A stretch of 64,000 nucleotides of DNA, taken from positions 7,752,501 to 7,816,500 of the forward strand of contig NC_088313.1 of NCBI RefSeq assembly GCF_910592395.1, read 5' to 3'. The stretch's first letter is position 1; each line of letters begins with the position of its first letter. Made by a program: the position numbers and the translations under genes. The stretch is from Lineus longissimus (Eukaryota; Nemertea; Pilidiophora; Heteronemertea; Lineidae). The notes under the pieces are model-generated. The model did not search any database. It saw nothing but the letters and a program-made list of their open reading frames with translations, and was not told the origin of the DNA. Of this stretch, positions 1 through 11,703 are shown in pieces.

Positions 1-3000
1 TTAAAGAAACGATAATAAAGCAAAGGGACGAACTTGTCCAATTTTGGGAAGAAAAACACAGAATGCAAGGTTCCAAAACATCACCATAGACAATCAATTT
101 AACCTCAACATAGAATGTGATCCCAAATACCAAAATATAGTCCCAGATAACCATGGCATAAACAACTACTTGCACAAGGCAACAGCGATAAACTTTAGTT
201 CAATGCTACAACTTTCAAATGTCTCAGAAACCACTAATTCACAAACATTGCCCAAGAAGATTGATCTGATCTCCAAGAAACAAACCATAACTTAGTTGAT
301 AACAGAATCTATAGACGCGCGTCAAATATAGTTCACCACCAAACTAAACTTGTCTCTAACAGACATACCGAACAGTAGATTGAACCTAGTCTAACCAAAA
401 CATTTAAACATTATAGGTTATCAAATTAAACTCAATGCTCATAAACTGTGAGTCTTCACAAAACATTCAAGTACAATACAATATAAGGTATAAGCATTTA
501 TTACAACACTCTTAAAAACACCACTACCCAATTAAGAGATTTAAAGTGTCCTGGATATTTCATCCTTCAATCAACCAACGTGTTGCTTAGTCCATTTCTA
601 AGATAACGCACAGTTTTATGATTGGCCTGACCAAGATATTTGATTGAGTTTTGACCTTAACACTGCGAACGTGCCCATGTCTATCAGGCATCACTTCTAG
701 AACCCTACCCAGTGACCAAGAGTTGCGCGGTGCTTGACTGTCCACTAAAATCACAATGTCATTGACGGCGATGTTTCGACGCTCAGACAACCACTTCTGT
801 CTCTCTTGAAGCAAGGTCAGATATTCCTTGGACCACCTTTTCCAGAAAAGGTCTGCGAGGTACTGGATTTGCCTCCAACGCCTCCGACAGTAATTGTCAT
901 CCTTACTAAACAAACCCGGCGGCAAGTTTGGTGTGACTTTCATCAGCAATAAGTGATTAGGCGTCAGTGCCTCTAAATCATTACATTGATCTGATGCCCT
1001 TGTTATAGGTCTATCGTTGATAATGGCCTCTACTTCGCACATGACTGTCCTCAGTCCTTCATCAGTAGTTACACTTTGCTCCTTCAGCACACCAAACAAA
1101 CATTTTCGGACTGTCCTGATCTATCTCTCGTGTACACCTCCATAATGTGAACCTAAAGGAGGATTAAAGGCCCAGTCAACATTGCGTTGGAGCATGCATT
1201 TGCTGATCTGCGCAGTGTTCCATCCTTTAATGGCCGCCTTCAACTCCTTTTCACTACTAACCAAGTTTGAGCCATTGTCAGAACGCATTTTCCGTACTTG
1301 ACCCCTCCGCGCAATGAATCTTCGCAAGGCATTCATGAAGGAGTCAGTATCCAGTGATTCCGCAATCTCTATATGCACAGCTCGGATTGTCATGCACGTG
1401 AAAATAACTCCATATCGTTTGGCCATTGTGCGTGATCGGCCCCTTTTGACTTCAAAAGGACCAAACAGGTCGCAAGACACCGATGTGAATGGTGGCTCAT
1501 TTGCAACTAGTCTTTCGCTGGGCAAATCAGCCATTTTCTGTTCTCCAACTTTGGCACGTTGTTTCCGACATAAGACACACTTTGAAATAACTTGACGGAT
1601 CGCTGAAGGAGCATTATTTAACCAGTATCTCTGGCGCAGTCTTGAAAGCATGTGATTTCTGCCTTCATGCATGACATCTCTATGGATCTGACGCAGAATT
1701 AGCATACCAACATGAGTTTTTTTAGGCAGAATGATCGGATGTTTCATTCCGTGAGGCAGCGCTGCTCTAGCAAGACGTCCTCAGACGCGCAGTAAATCAT
1801 CAGCACTGTCTACTACAGGGTCTAACCTTCTGATTGAGCTACTCTCTACGTCTTCCACTGGCGATAGAGTCCAACTCCTCAGCAAAGGCTTTTCGCTGAA
1901 CGAAATTTAGAATTGACCTTTCTGAACTCTCTAACTCCTGCACAGTCAATGGTTCCAAACCGAGCGGAGCTTTATCAGAGGAGCAATCTCCATTGCGAAC
2001 CCTGTTCTGTAACATTTTCTTAACTCTGAGAATCCACGCAACTGTTCGTTTTAGTTCATACCAGGATGAGAAATGGTGTATGAGCTTATTCACCGAATCA
2101 TCACCATCAAAACTGTTGCTAGTAACACCTATTGACTAAACCATGACGGATACTGGGGATTTTCTCACTTCCGGGTCATCAGTTTCTAGGCGCAATGACA
2201 GAGGAGGCAACACAGGCCACCTCTCCTCAGAATCTCTCAGAAAGTCAGGACCTCGCAACCATCGCTTGTTTCGGACAAAACTTTCTCCACTCTGTCCTCG
2301 AGAGGCCTCGTCAGCAGGATTGAGACTGCCAGGCACGTGCCGCCACTGCTCAGCCTTGGAACCTTCCTGAATTACTTGTAGCCTGTTGGCGACAAAAGTT
2401 TGAAAGCGCGATGTTTCATTGACTACGTACTTTACGACAGTCATGCTGTCAGTCCAAAAGTATGATTGCTCAACACTGATCTCCAACTCTCGCCTCAACA
2501 TAGTGTTCAAGCGCACAGCAACAGTGGCCGCAGTTAGCTCAAGCCTCACTATTGAGACCTGCTTGAGAGGTGCCACACGTGACTTAGACTGGAACAAGCA
2601 GCAATGTACAAGTCCTTCTGCATTCACCGCACGTAGGTAAGAGGCGACACCATAGCCCGTTTCTGAAGCATCACTAAAATGGTGTAAAGCGGCGGAGGCT
2701 ATCTCTCCAAAACCCTGAGGTTTCACACAACGATCTGCGCTGAACCCTGACAGCTTGGGCAAATCTTGTAACCAATCTCTCCACTGACCAAGGTAAGGCT
2801 CTGGTACATTGTCATCCCAGCCAAGCTTCAGCTTACAGAGTTCCTGCAAAATAGCCTTTGCTTTGAGTATGAATGGGGAAAGAAACCCCAATGGATCGTA
2901 GACTGAGTATACGGTTGATAAAATCCCACGACTTGTTGGAGGTTTTTCAGTAAGTTGAATTCTGAACCTAAAAGTGTCAGACTCCACGCACCATTGAACT

Positions 3001-3345
3001 CCCAAGGCACGTTCCACCGGCAGGCTGTTCTGTTTGATATCTAAGTCCTTGACACCTTTAGCCCAAAGCTCCTTAGGGATTGTAGCCATCACTTCCCTAT
3101 CGTTCGAAATCCAAGCTGTCAGCTTGAACCCTCCTTTATCACAAATGGTACGCAGGTCGTCAGCTAAGGCAATGGCTTTCTCAGTTGATGCTACAGACTT
3201 AAGGCAATCGTCTACGTAGAAATTGGACTGTATTGTGCTGGCTGCTTCAGCAAATCCATCCTTATGGTCATCAACGGTTTTCCTCAGAGCATAATTGGAA
3301 CAGCTTGGAGATGAAGCCGCACCAAATATATGCACCAACATTTGA
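1..3345 (-). mobile_element. BEL/Pao retrotransposon, partial copy (BEL-1 left copy)
   Basis: This stretch matches 5285-8629 at a constant offset of 5284 bases. I noticed one substitution (a V/A difference in the RT region, near 3276). It holds the 3' untranslated part (1-586), integrase, RNase H and the end of the reverse transcriptase, all on the minus strand. It runs off the left edge of the window. Homology stops abruptly inside the RT coding region at about 3345, followed by about 110 bases of unrelated AT-rich DNA. LTR elements do not normally truncate like this, so a deletion, segmental duplication or assembly error is likely. Confidence 0.9.
587..3341 (-). pseudogene. BEL/Pao pol fragment (RT end, RNase H, integrase), broken
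   Basis: Reading leftwards from 3341: the RT part with the catalytic YVDD motif, the RNase H-like domain with motif HHFSDAS, the zinc-binding integrase N-terminus (CVLCRKQR), the integrase core (CDLFGPF, SDNGSN) and the chromo-like C-terminal part ending at 587. The frame is interrupted by a stop at 2136, a frame change with further stops between about 1747 and 1839, and a stop near 1100. The same lesions occur at the corresponding places in the copy at 5871-9978. This fragment cannot make a working polyprotein. Confidence 0.9.
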
Positions 3346-3774
3346 ATTTACCATGCACTTGACTTAAATAACTGTTTTTTATGCATATATCATTGTTTTC
3401 TCAAATTTCCACCCCAAAAAAATCATTTTACTGTATTCGCCGGTTAATTCATGTGTTAACTCTTTACATACGCTAGACCCGCGTGCGTCATAGCGTCAAA
3501 GTTCTGAATACACAGCGTCATTATTCTGATATAGTTTCCTGGGAGCGCGTCACTGACGCGCGTCACTGACGCGGCCGTATTTCAGGTAGTGTTTACATAA
3601 GTGATATTATCTCCGTTGCTGTTCATAGTACAGGGCTAAAATTTTGGGGAGTAACTTAGAATTAAATTCCGCATAAACTCATGTAATTTATTTTGAATTC
3701 TAACGAACAGTAACTGAGAACAAGGCCTGCAAACTTGGAGAGAAAAAAATTTCTACAAATCGCCGTAAAATTTT

Positions 3775-3972
3775 CTACTTTCCATCATCCGGGTCTTCCA
3801 CTGGCTCAAAGCCAGAGAAATCACTGTCGCTATCGTCCTCATCCGACACAAAATGTTTATAATAAAAATCTAAGTCCCAGTCACTATCATCACTTCCTAC
3901 AGAAACATTGATATCTGAATCTGCAAAACCTTCAAATTCTGATCCGGAGCTCGAATCAAATAAATCCATCAT
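3775..3972 (-). pseudogene. acidic N-terminal remnant of a piggyBac-type transposase
   Basis: The frame starts at a double Met (3972) and runs 66 residues to a stop at 3775. It is strongly acidic, with Ser/Asp/Glu clusters such as SGSEFEGF and SDEDDSDSDF. piggyBac transposases usually begin with such a region. Here it stops just before the left inverted repeat, with no DDD catalytic domain, so it looks like the leftover of an internal deletion. The open frame extends upstream to 4059, but those residues are hydrophobic and unlike the rest. It could also be an unrelated acidic frame. Confidence 0.4.
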
Positions 3973-4110
3973 AAATAAACCCAGCTGGTCCCGAACAATG
4001 CGGCACGTCAATAAAAAAAAAAGATTAAAGAAACGTTTAAAAATGGCCGACGAGGTCAACTTCCTGGTTCCGGGAACCCCGCCAATACATTGTTATTATT
4101 CATGCCTCAT

Positions 4111-5032
4111 TGTGGGAGCGGTCAGAGAAAAATCTCTAAGTCGTAGATTCGGCAGCAGTAGCAGCAGATTTACTGTAAATAAGGAAAAGCACAAATAAAC
4201 ACAAGTACAAATAATTGACAAAGAATGCAAATCACAAGATGATAACAAGATCTAAATCACAGGACAATCAGAAAGGGGACCAGAGACCAGTGACAATTAT
4301 ATAGTAAACACTTTCTTGTTTAGATATAAAAGGTGTAAAAGATATAAAGGGTACCAGAGAAGGTTATGCACAAGCCGGAGAAAATCTCGTGAACATAAAA
4401 CAGAAAATCCAAATTTAAATGAAGTTTGAGACCAGAGACAAGATAAGGACACAACGTCCCCTGGCCGGTTTTACAGTATCATACAGGACACAAATTCCCC
4501 ACCACATGTAAACAAAAACATCACCTGACTAAACTATTAGATCAGGGAGACACAATTTAAATAACAAAGAAGGACAGTCCTTCAGGGCTCACCCCAGTTG
4601 ACCTTTAAAGCAATATTACATAATACAACATGGTGTGGGCCTACACACAACTGAAAATGCTGGTGAGGACAACAGGCAAGAGAGGCACTGAATAAATCCT
4701 TCCTAACCAAACTAAATACAGTACAAAATATAATTCAAATGGCCTAAATAGCTTCTATTCATATTGTGCAAACTTACCAAGCGTTAGAGGGCTAAAAATG
4801 ACTGCTCCTCACAGAAATAAAGACATAGTAAGAAAGATAAATCTAGAAAAGGACTTGAAATGTTGAACTAAAAACAGAATAGAAGGCAGAAAGGGGTCTT
4901 CCCAACCAAAAACAAGGACTAAAGTGACCTGGAATCCAGAGATGGGACAGAGAACCAGTTTAGGGTTCCATGTCCCTTACAAAGTGCTGAAGTGTGGGAA
5001 ATTTAAACTGAAAATGTAAAATGGCCATTACA
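4111..5032 (-). repeat. 3' LTR of BEL-1 (minus-strand sense)
   Basis: A 922-bp terminal repeat with TG...CA ends. It aligns along its whole length with 13727-17339 once the Harbinger insertion there is removed. The adjacent internal bases at 5033-5048 read, on the minus strand, as a short purine-rich stretch (AGGGAGCCGG) suitable as polypurine tract. Confidence 0.92.
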
Positions 5033-5870
5033 TACCGGCTCCCTAATTGTGTAGTGTTACACAATTACAATAATAGCAACAACATTTTAAGTTTGCACCA
5101 AACAAATATCGACCGGAGACCAGAGACCACTCAAACACCAGAGACCAGAGATCACTCAACATGAAATCTGTAGTTAAGGACAAGATACATACAAGTACAT
5201 GATATTACAAACAGCAAGCTTGCTTAATACTAAAGTGATCTTTAGGAACCAACAACTCACTGAAACCTAGTGAGTGATACAATGTTAAAGAAACGATAAT
5301 AAAGCAAAGGGACGAACTTGTCCAATTTTGGGAAGAAAAACACAGAATGCAAGGTTCCAAAACATCACCATAGACAATCAATTTAACCTCAACATAGAAT
5401 GTGATCCCAAATACCAAAATATAGTCCCAGATAACCATGGCATAAACAACTACTTGCACAAGGCAACAGCGATAAACTTTAGTTCAATGCTACAACTTTC
5501 AAATGTCTCAGAAACCACTAATTCACAAACATTGCCCAAGAAGATTGATCTGATCTCCAAGAAACAAACCATAACTTAGTTGATAACAGAATCTATAGAC
5601 GCGCGTCAAATATAGTTCACCACCAAACTAAACTTGTCTCTAACAGACATACCGAACAGTAGATTGAACCTAGTCTAACCAAAACATTTAAACATTATAG
5701 GTTATCAAATTAAACTCAATGCTCATAAACTGTGAGTCTTCACAAAACATTCAAGTACAATACAATATAAGGTATAAGCATTTATTACAACACTCTTAAA
5801 AACACCACTACCCAATTAAGAGATTTAAAGTGTCCTGGATATTTCATCCTTCAATCAACCAACGTGTTGC

Positions 5871-8800
5871 TTAGTCCATTTCTAAGATAACGCACAGTTT
5901 TATGATTGGCCTGACCAAGATATTTGATTGAGTTTTGACCTTAACACTGCGAACGTGCCCATGTCTATCAGGCATCACTTCTAGAACCCTACCCAGTGAC
6001 CAAGAGTTGCGCGGTGCTTGACTGTCCACTAAAATCACAATGTCATTGACGGCGATGTTTCGACGCTCAGACAACCACTTCTGTCTCTCTTGAAGCAAGG
6101 TCAGATATTCCTTGGACCACCTTTTCCAGAAAAGGTCTGCGAGGTACTGGATTTGCCTCCAACGCCTCCGACAGTAATTGTCATCCTTACTAAACAAACC
6201 CGGCGGCAAGTTTGGTGTGACTTTCATCAGCAATAAGTGATTAGGCGTCAGTGCCTCTAAATCATTACATTGATCTGATGCCCTTGTTATAGGTCTATCG
6301 TTGATAATGGCCTCTACTTCGCACATGACTGTCCTCAGTCCTTCATCAGTAGTTACACTTTGCTCCTTCAGCACACCAAACAAACATTTTCGGACTGTCC
6401 TGATCTATCTCTCGTGTACACCTCCATAATGTGAACCTAAAGGAGGATTAAAGGCCCAGTCAACATTGCGTTGGAGCATGCATTTGCTGATCTGCGCAGT
6501 GTTCCATCCTTTAATGGCCGCCTTCAACTCCTTTTCACTACTAACCAAGTTTGAGCCATTGTCAGAACGCATTTTCCGTACTTGACCCCTCCGCGCAATG
6601 AATCTTCGCAAGGCATTCATGAAGGAGTCAGTATCCAGTGATTCCGCAATCTCTATATGCACAGCTCGGATTGTCATGCACGTGAAAATAACTCCATATC
6701 GTTTGGCCATTGTGCGTGATCGGCCCCTTTTGACTTCAAAAGGACCAAACAGGTCGCAAGACACCGATGTGAATGGTGGCTCATTTGCAACTAGTCTTTC
6801 GCTGGGCAAATCAGCCATTTTCTGTTCTCCAACTTTGGCACGTTGTTTCCGACATAAGACACACTTTGAAATAACTTGACGGATCGCTGAAGGAGCATTA
6901 TTTAACCAGTATCTCTGGCGCAGTCTTGAAAGCATGTGATTTCTGCCTTCATGCATGACATCTCTATGGATCTGACGCAGAATTAGCATACCAACATGAG
7001 TTTTTTTAGGCAGAATGATCGGATGTTTCATTCCGTGAGGCAGCGCTGCTCTAGCAAGACGTCCTCAGACGCGCAGTAAATCATCAGCACTGTCTACTAC
7101 AGGGTCTAACCTTCTGATTGAGCTACTCTCTACGTCTTCCACTGGCGATAGAGTCCAACTCCTCAGCAAAGGCTTTTCGCTGAACGAAATTTAGAATTGA
7201 CCTTTCTGAACTCTCTAACTCCTGCACAGTCAATGGTTCCAAACCGAGCGGAGCTTTATCAGAGGAGCAATCTCCATTGCGAACCCTGTTCTGTAACATT
7301 TTCTTAACTCTGAGAATCCACGCAACTGTTCGTTTTAGTTCATACCAGGATGAGAAATGGTGTATGAGCTTATTCACCGAATCATCACCATCAAAACTGT
7401 TGCTAGTAACACCTATTGACTAAACCATGACGGATACTGGGGATTTTCTCACTTCCGGGTCATCAGTTTCTAGGCGCAATGACAGAGGAGGCAACACAGG
7501 CCACCTCTCCTCAGAATCTCTCAGAAAGTCAGGACCTCGCAACCATCGCTTGTTTCGGACAAAACTTTCTCCACTCTGTCCTCGAGAGGCCTCGTCAGCA
7601 GGATTGAGACTGCCAGGCACGTGCCGCCACTGCTCAGCCTTGGAACCTTCCTGAATTACTTGTAGCCTGTTGGCGACAAAAGTTTGAAAGCGCGATGTTT
7701 CATTGACTACGTACTTTACGACAGTCATGCTGTCAGTCCAAAAGTATGATTGCTCAACACTGATCTCCAACTCTCGCCTCAACATAGTGTTCAAGCGCAC
7801 AGCAACAGTGGCCGCAGTTAGCTCAAGCCTCACTATTGAGACCTGCTTGAGAGGTGCCACACGTGACTTAGACTGGAACAAGCAGCAATGTACAAGTCCT
7901 TCTGCATTCACCGCACGTAGGTAAGAGGCGACACCATAGCCCGTTTCTGAAGCATCACTAAAATGGTGTAAAGCGGCGGAGGCTATCTCTCCAAAACCCT
8001 GAGGTTTCACACAACGATCTGCGCTGAACCCTGACAGCTTGGGCAAATCTTGTAACCAATCTCTCCACTGACCAAGGTAAGGCTCTGGTACATTGTCATC
8101 CCAGCCAAGCTTCAGCTTACAGAGTTCCTGCAAAATAGCCTTTGCTTTGAGTATGAATGGGGAAAGAAACCCCAATGGATCGTAGACTGAGTATACGGTT
8201 GATAAAATCCCACGACTTGTTGGAGGTTTTTCAGTAAGTTGAATTCTGAACCTAAAAGTGTCAGACTCCACGCACCATTGAACTCCCAAGGCACGTTCCA
8301 CCGGCAGGCTGTTCTGTTTGATATCTAAGTCCTTGACACCTTTAGCCCAAAGCTCCTTAGGGATTGTAGCCATCACTTCCCTATCGTTCGAAATCCAAGC
8401 TGTCAGCTTGAACCCTCCTTTATCACAAATGGTACGCAGGTCGTCAGCTAAGGCAATGGCTTTCTCAGTTGATGCTACAGACTTAAGGCAATCGTCTACG
8501 TAGAAATTGGACTGTATTGTGCTGGCTGCTTCAGCAAATCCATCCTTATGGTCATCAGCGGTTTTCCTCAGAGCATAATTGGAACAGCTTGGAGATGAAG
8601 CCGCACCAAATATATGCACCAACATTTGACACTCGATCATCGGCTTGCTTGGATCTCCATCTTGCCACCACAAAAAACGTAGAAAATTGGCGTCCTTATG
8701 TGCAGGCACCCGTACCCTGTAGAACATGGATTCAATGTCCGCTGTAATCGCCACTTCCCCCTGTCGGAATCTAAGTAAGACTCCAGTAAGAGAGTTAGTA

Positions 8801-9978
8801 AGGTTCGGGCCTTGCAACAACTGATCATTTAACGATGTCCCCCCGTAGCGAGCTGCACAATCAAAGACCACTCTTAGTTTGTCTTTCTTCGGATGAAAGA
8901 CGCCATGGTGCGGCAAGTACCACACCTTACCCTCCTGCATATCGTCTTCAGGCGCGACCCTAGCATAATCATTATCAAACAGTTTGTTCATGAACGTTTT
9001 GTACCTTTCATGAAAGTCAGTGCTTTTATGGAATTTTCGCCTCAGTGATTCCATGCGTTGTACTGCTTGAGGCCGATTATTGGGCATGCGCACGTTTTCA
9101 TCCTTGAAAGGCAGACCAATAACATAATGACCATCAATGAACTCAACTGATTCTGACACTGATCTAATAAACTGTTTGTCGTTCTTGGATGGCTGTTCCT
9201 GATCGTCAATGACCCGCTCGCTAAAATCATAATTTATGTGGTCTCGAACTTGTTCCTCTAGAGTCTGAACGGTCTTTACCGAAATCCGGTTCACCAAGGC
9301 AGATGAACACGAGTGATCATCATCCCCTGATGTGTTTAAAGGACCGTTGACTACCCAACCTAAGATAGTCTGCACAGCATAAGGGCCATTCCCCTGGCTT
9401 GGAATGACCTTCAACGGTTGCATGACATGGGGAACATTAACCCCAATCAAGAGTCCTACATCACCATCACATGACTGTAATGGTACTTGCTTCAAGTATG
9501 AGTATTTCTCAATGTCCGCAGAGGTTACTACATCCTTCCTGGTTACTGGTAAGCAAGACTGGGTAAAAACAGGTGGCAGGTCGGCTGCATTTTCACCGTT
9601 CATACAAAGTACCTCTAGGCCCGAGATGACGTAGCTGTCCTGCAGTTTCTCTTGGCCCATCGTGCGGATGGATAGCTTCTTCTTGCACCCCGAGAGATTT
9701 AAGGATCTCGTGAGTTCCTCTGTACAGAAAGATGCAGTGCTTCCGGTATCGAGAAATGCGTATGCATCTATGCACTTATTTCCGTTTTTAGACCTGACCC
9801 GGACTGGAACAATGCCTACTGCAAAATCACGTTTGTCCCCGGCCCCCTTATCACGATTAGGTAATGCAGCAAGGCCAAGGGTGACACCAGATGGCTTGGT
9901 TGTACCATCAGCCTGACTAGATCTGGACTGGACGTGAAGGATTGATGGGTGAAAGCGTTTGCAATGTGCGCAGCTTAG
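5871..9978 (-). pseudogene. BEL-1 pol: protease, RT, RNase H, integrase; broken
   Basis: The frame is open from the Helentron junction at 9978 to a stop at 7418. It contains the third zinc knuckle (CAHCKRFHPSILH), the protease motif LDTGS near 9740, the RT blocks FHPKKDKLRVVFD and YVDD, and the RNase H motif HHFSDAS. Downstream, in pieces, are the connection region (7123-7377), the integrase core (6405-7031, CDLFGPF and SDNGSN) and its C-terminal part (5871-6383). Breaks are a stop at 7418-7420, a frame change near 7120, a TGA near 7059 and a stop near 6400. Before the Helentron insertion the frame joined gag at 11704 without interruption, so gag and pol were one polyprotein. The element is probably immobile by itself. 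Confidence 0.9.
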
Positions 9979-10034
9979 TTTTTAGCTCACCTCTTAGCAG
10001 AGGTGAGCTTATCCCATACCGTGGCGTCCGTCGT

Positions 10035-10096
<62 letters not shown>

Positions 10097-11703
10097 CGTC
10101 GTCGTCCGTCGTCCGTTAGCAGGGCACGTTTCGTAACTGTTAGAGCTATTGAGTTGAAACTTGGTACACATGTACCTTTATGTAATGACACCTTGGAGAC
10201 CAAGTTTCGGTCCGATTCGTTTCATGGTTTGGCCACCAGGGGGCCAAACGTTAAAAGTGAAAATATGCAATATCTCCCTTAATAGTAGTCGGGAAATTTT
10301 GAAAAAAATATGGTAGGTACTTCTAGCAAAGGTGCATCATATATCCTCCGGGTTTTTGATTTGACCTCCTTTTCAAGGTCACACAGGTCAAATGGTGTAA
10401 ATTGACCGTTAGGATGTAACGATGGCACGTTTCTAAACTGCAATGACTATTGATACCAAATTTGGTACACATTTACCCCTTAGTCAGGTGATCTCAGGGA
10501 CCGAAGTTTGGTCCAATATGATTCACCACTTGACCACCAGGGGGCAAAATCCAAAAACCTTAAAAATGTGATTATTCCTTAACTTCTTGCCCGATTGCCA
10601 CCAATTTGATATCATGGGTACATCTAACCACCATACAGTATATGTCGCACAGGTTTTTAATTTGACCTTCTTGTCAAGGTCACAGAGGTCAAATGGCGTA
10701 AATTCGCCGTCAGGCCGTAACTATGGCACGTTTCTTAACTGCATCACAAATTAAGTACACATGTACCCCTTGGTCAGGTGATCTCAGGTACCGAAGTTTG
10801 GTGCGATCTGATTTGCCGTTTGGCCTCCAGGGAGGGGGCCAAATCCTAAATTCTTCAAAATGCCATTATTCCTAGTAATGACTTGCCCGATTGGCACCAA
10901 TTTTATATCATAGGTTCATCTAATTCTAACAACCATTCAATGTGTCACCCGGGTCTTCTTTGATTTGACCTACTTTTCAAGGTCACAGAGGTCGAATGTA
11001 CTGTAAATTGGCCATTTTGGGGAAATTGTAATTGCTTGGACCTACATCAAACCTAACACTTCATGACACAAGACCATGCTCTTTATCCATCTTTCCTCCA
11101 CATGAGGTGAGCACAATGGCCCTGGCCATTTCATTAACTTTGAAATCATCGAAGAGTACTGTATCAGGCTGAAGGAGGGTTGTAGCATCCTTTGACCAGG
11201 TCTCCAAGGCAGTGTCAAGCTTCACAATGTATTTGAAGAAATCAAGGTATAACACCTTGCTGCGAACAAGTAACCAGTATGGGCCAGTGACTTTGTGATA
11301 CATGATGCCAAGGGCAGTTATGAACACATCAATGTCATCATCTTCAGCATCTAGCAGCACACTCCGAAGTTTCTGGTTGTTGTTTGTGTGGTACACCGTG
11401 AAGTACTGAATGATTGCCAAATCCTAAATTCTTCAAAATGCCATTATTCCTAGCAATGACTTGCCCGATTTTATATCATAGGTACATCTAATTCTAACAA
11501 CCATTCAATGTGTCACCCGGGTCTTCTTTGGTTTGACCTACTTTTCAAGGTCACAGAGGTCGAATGTACTGTAAATTGGCCATTTTGGGGAAATTGTAAT
11601 TGCTTGGACCTACATCAAACCTAACACTACATGACACAATACCATGCTCTTTATCCATCTTTCCTCCACATGAGGTGAGCACAATGGCCCTGGCCATTTC
11701 ATT
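9979..11703 (-). mobile_element. Helentron-like (HINE-type) element A1, with duplicated 5' end
   Basis: Minus-strand 5' end AATGAAATGGCCAGGGCCAT, 3' end a perfect 11-bp stem (AGCTCACCTCT, loop GCTA, AGAGGTGAGCT) followed by AAAAA. Beside the 3' hairpin is a (TCG)n tract (about 10030-10100). The body is made of roughly 300-bp monomers, each with TTCAAGGTCACAGAGGTCAAATG-type sequence. The subterminal GCTCACCTC near the 5' end matches the first stem arm, the layout described for Helentron-associated elements. There are two 5' ends (11703 and 11135) separated by 280 bp of foreign DNA. It sits inside BEL-1 gag-pol, and taking it out restores the reading frame. No Rep/helicase gene is present. Confidence 0.6.
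11136..11415 (-). pseudogene. gene fragment trapped inside Helentron-like element A1
   Basis: These 280 bp lie between the two 5' ends of element A1 and are absent from the other three copies in the window. The minus strand is open throughout (frame from 11420), encoding about 94 residues including DAEDDDIDVFITALG and YHKVTGPYWLLV, a plausible helical protein segment. I do not recognise the family. The frame then runs into the element's own 5' end. It is best read as a captured piece of a coding exon, with no evidence that it is expressed. Confidence 0.5.

Noticed and set aside
44-295. 83-aa plus-strand frame, repeated at 5328-5579
   Set aside because: It lies in the 3' untranslated part of BEL-1 on the opposite strand; it is conserved only because the whole block is duplicated.
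1314-1595. 93-aa plus-strand frame
   Set aside because: Antisense shadow of the integrase coding region.
9917-10203. Open frames of poly-Asp, poly-Ser, poly-Thr or poly-Arg
   Set aside because: They are translations of the (TCG)n tract of a Helentron-like element in different frames; the same holds at 18470-18760 and 31179-31484.
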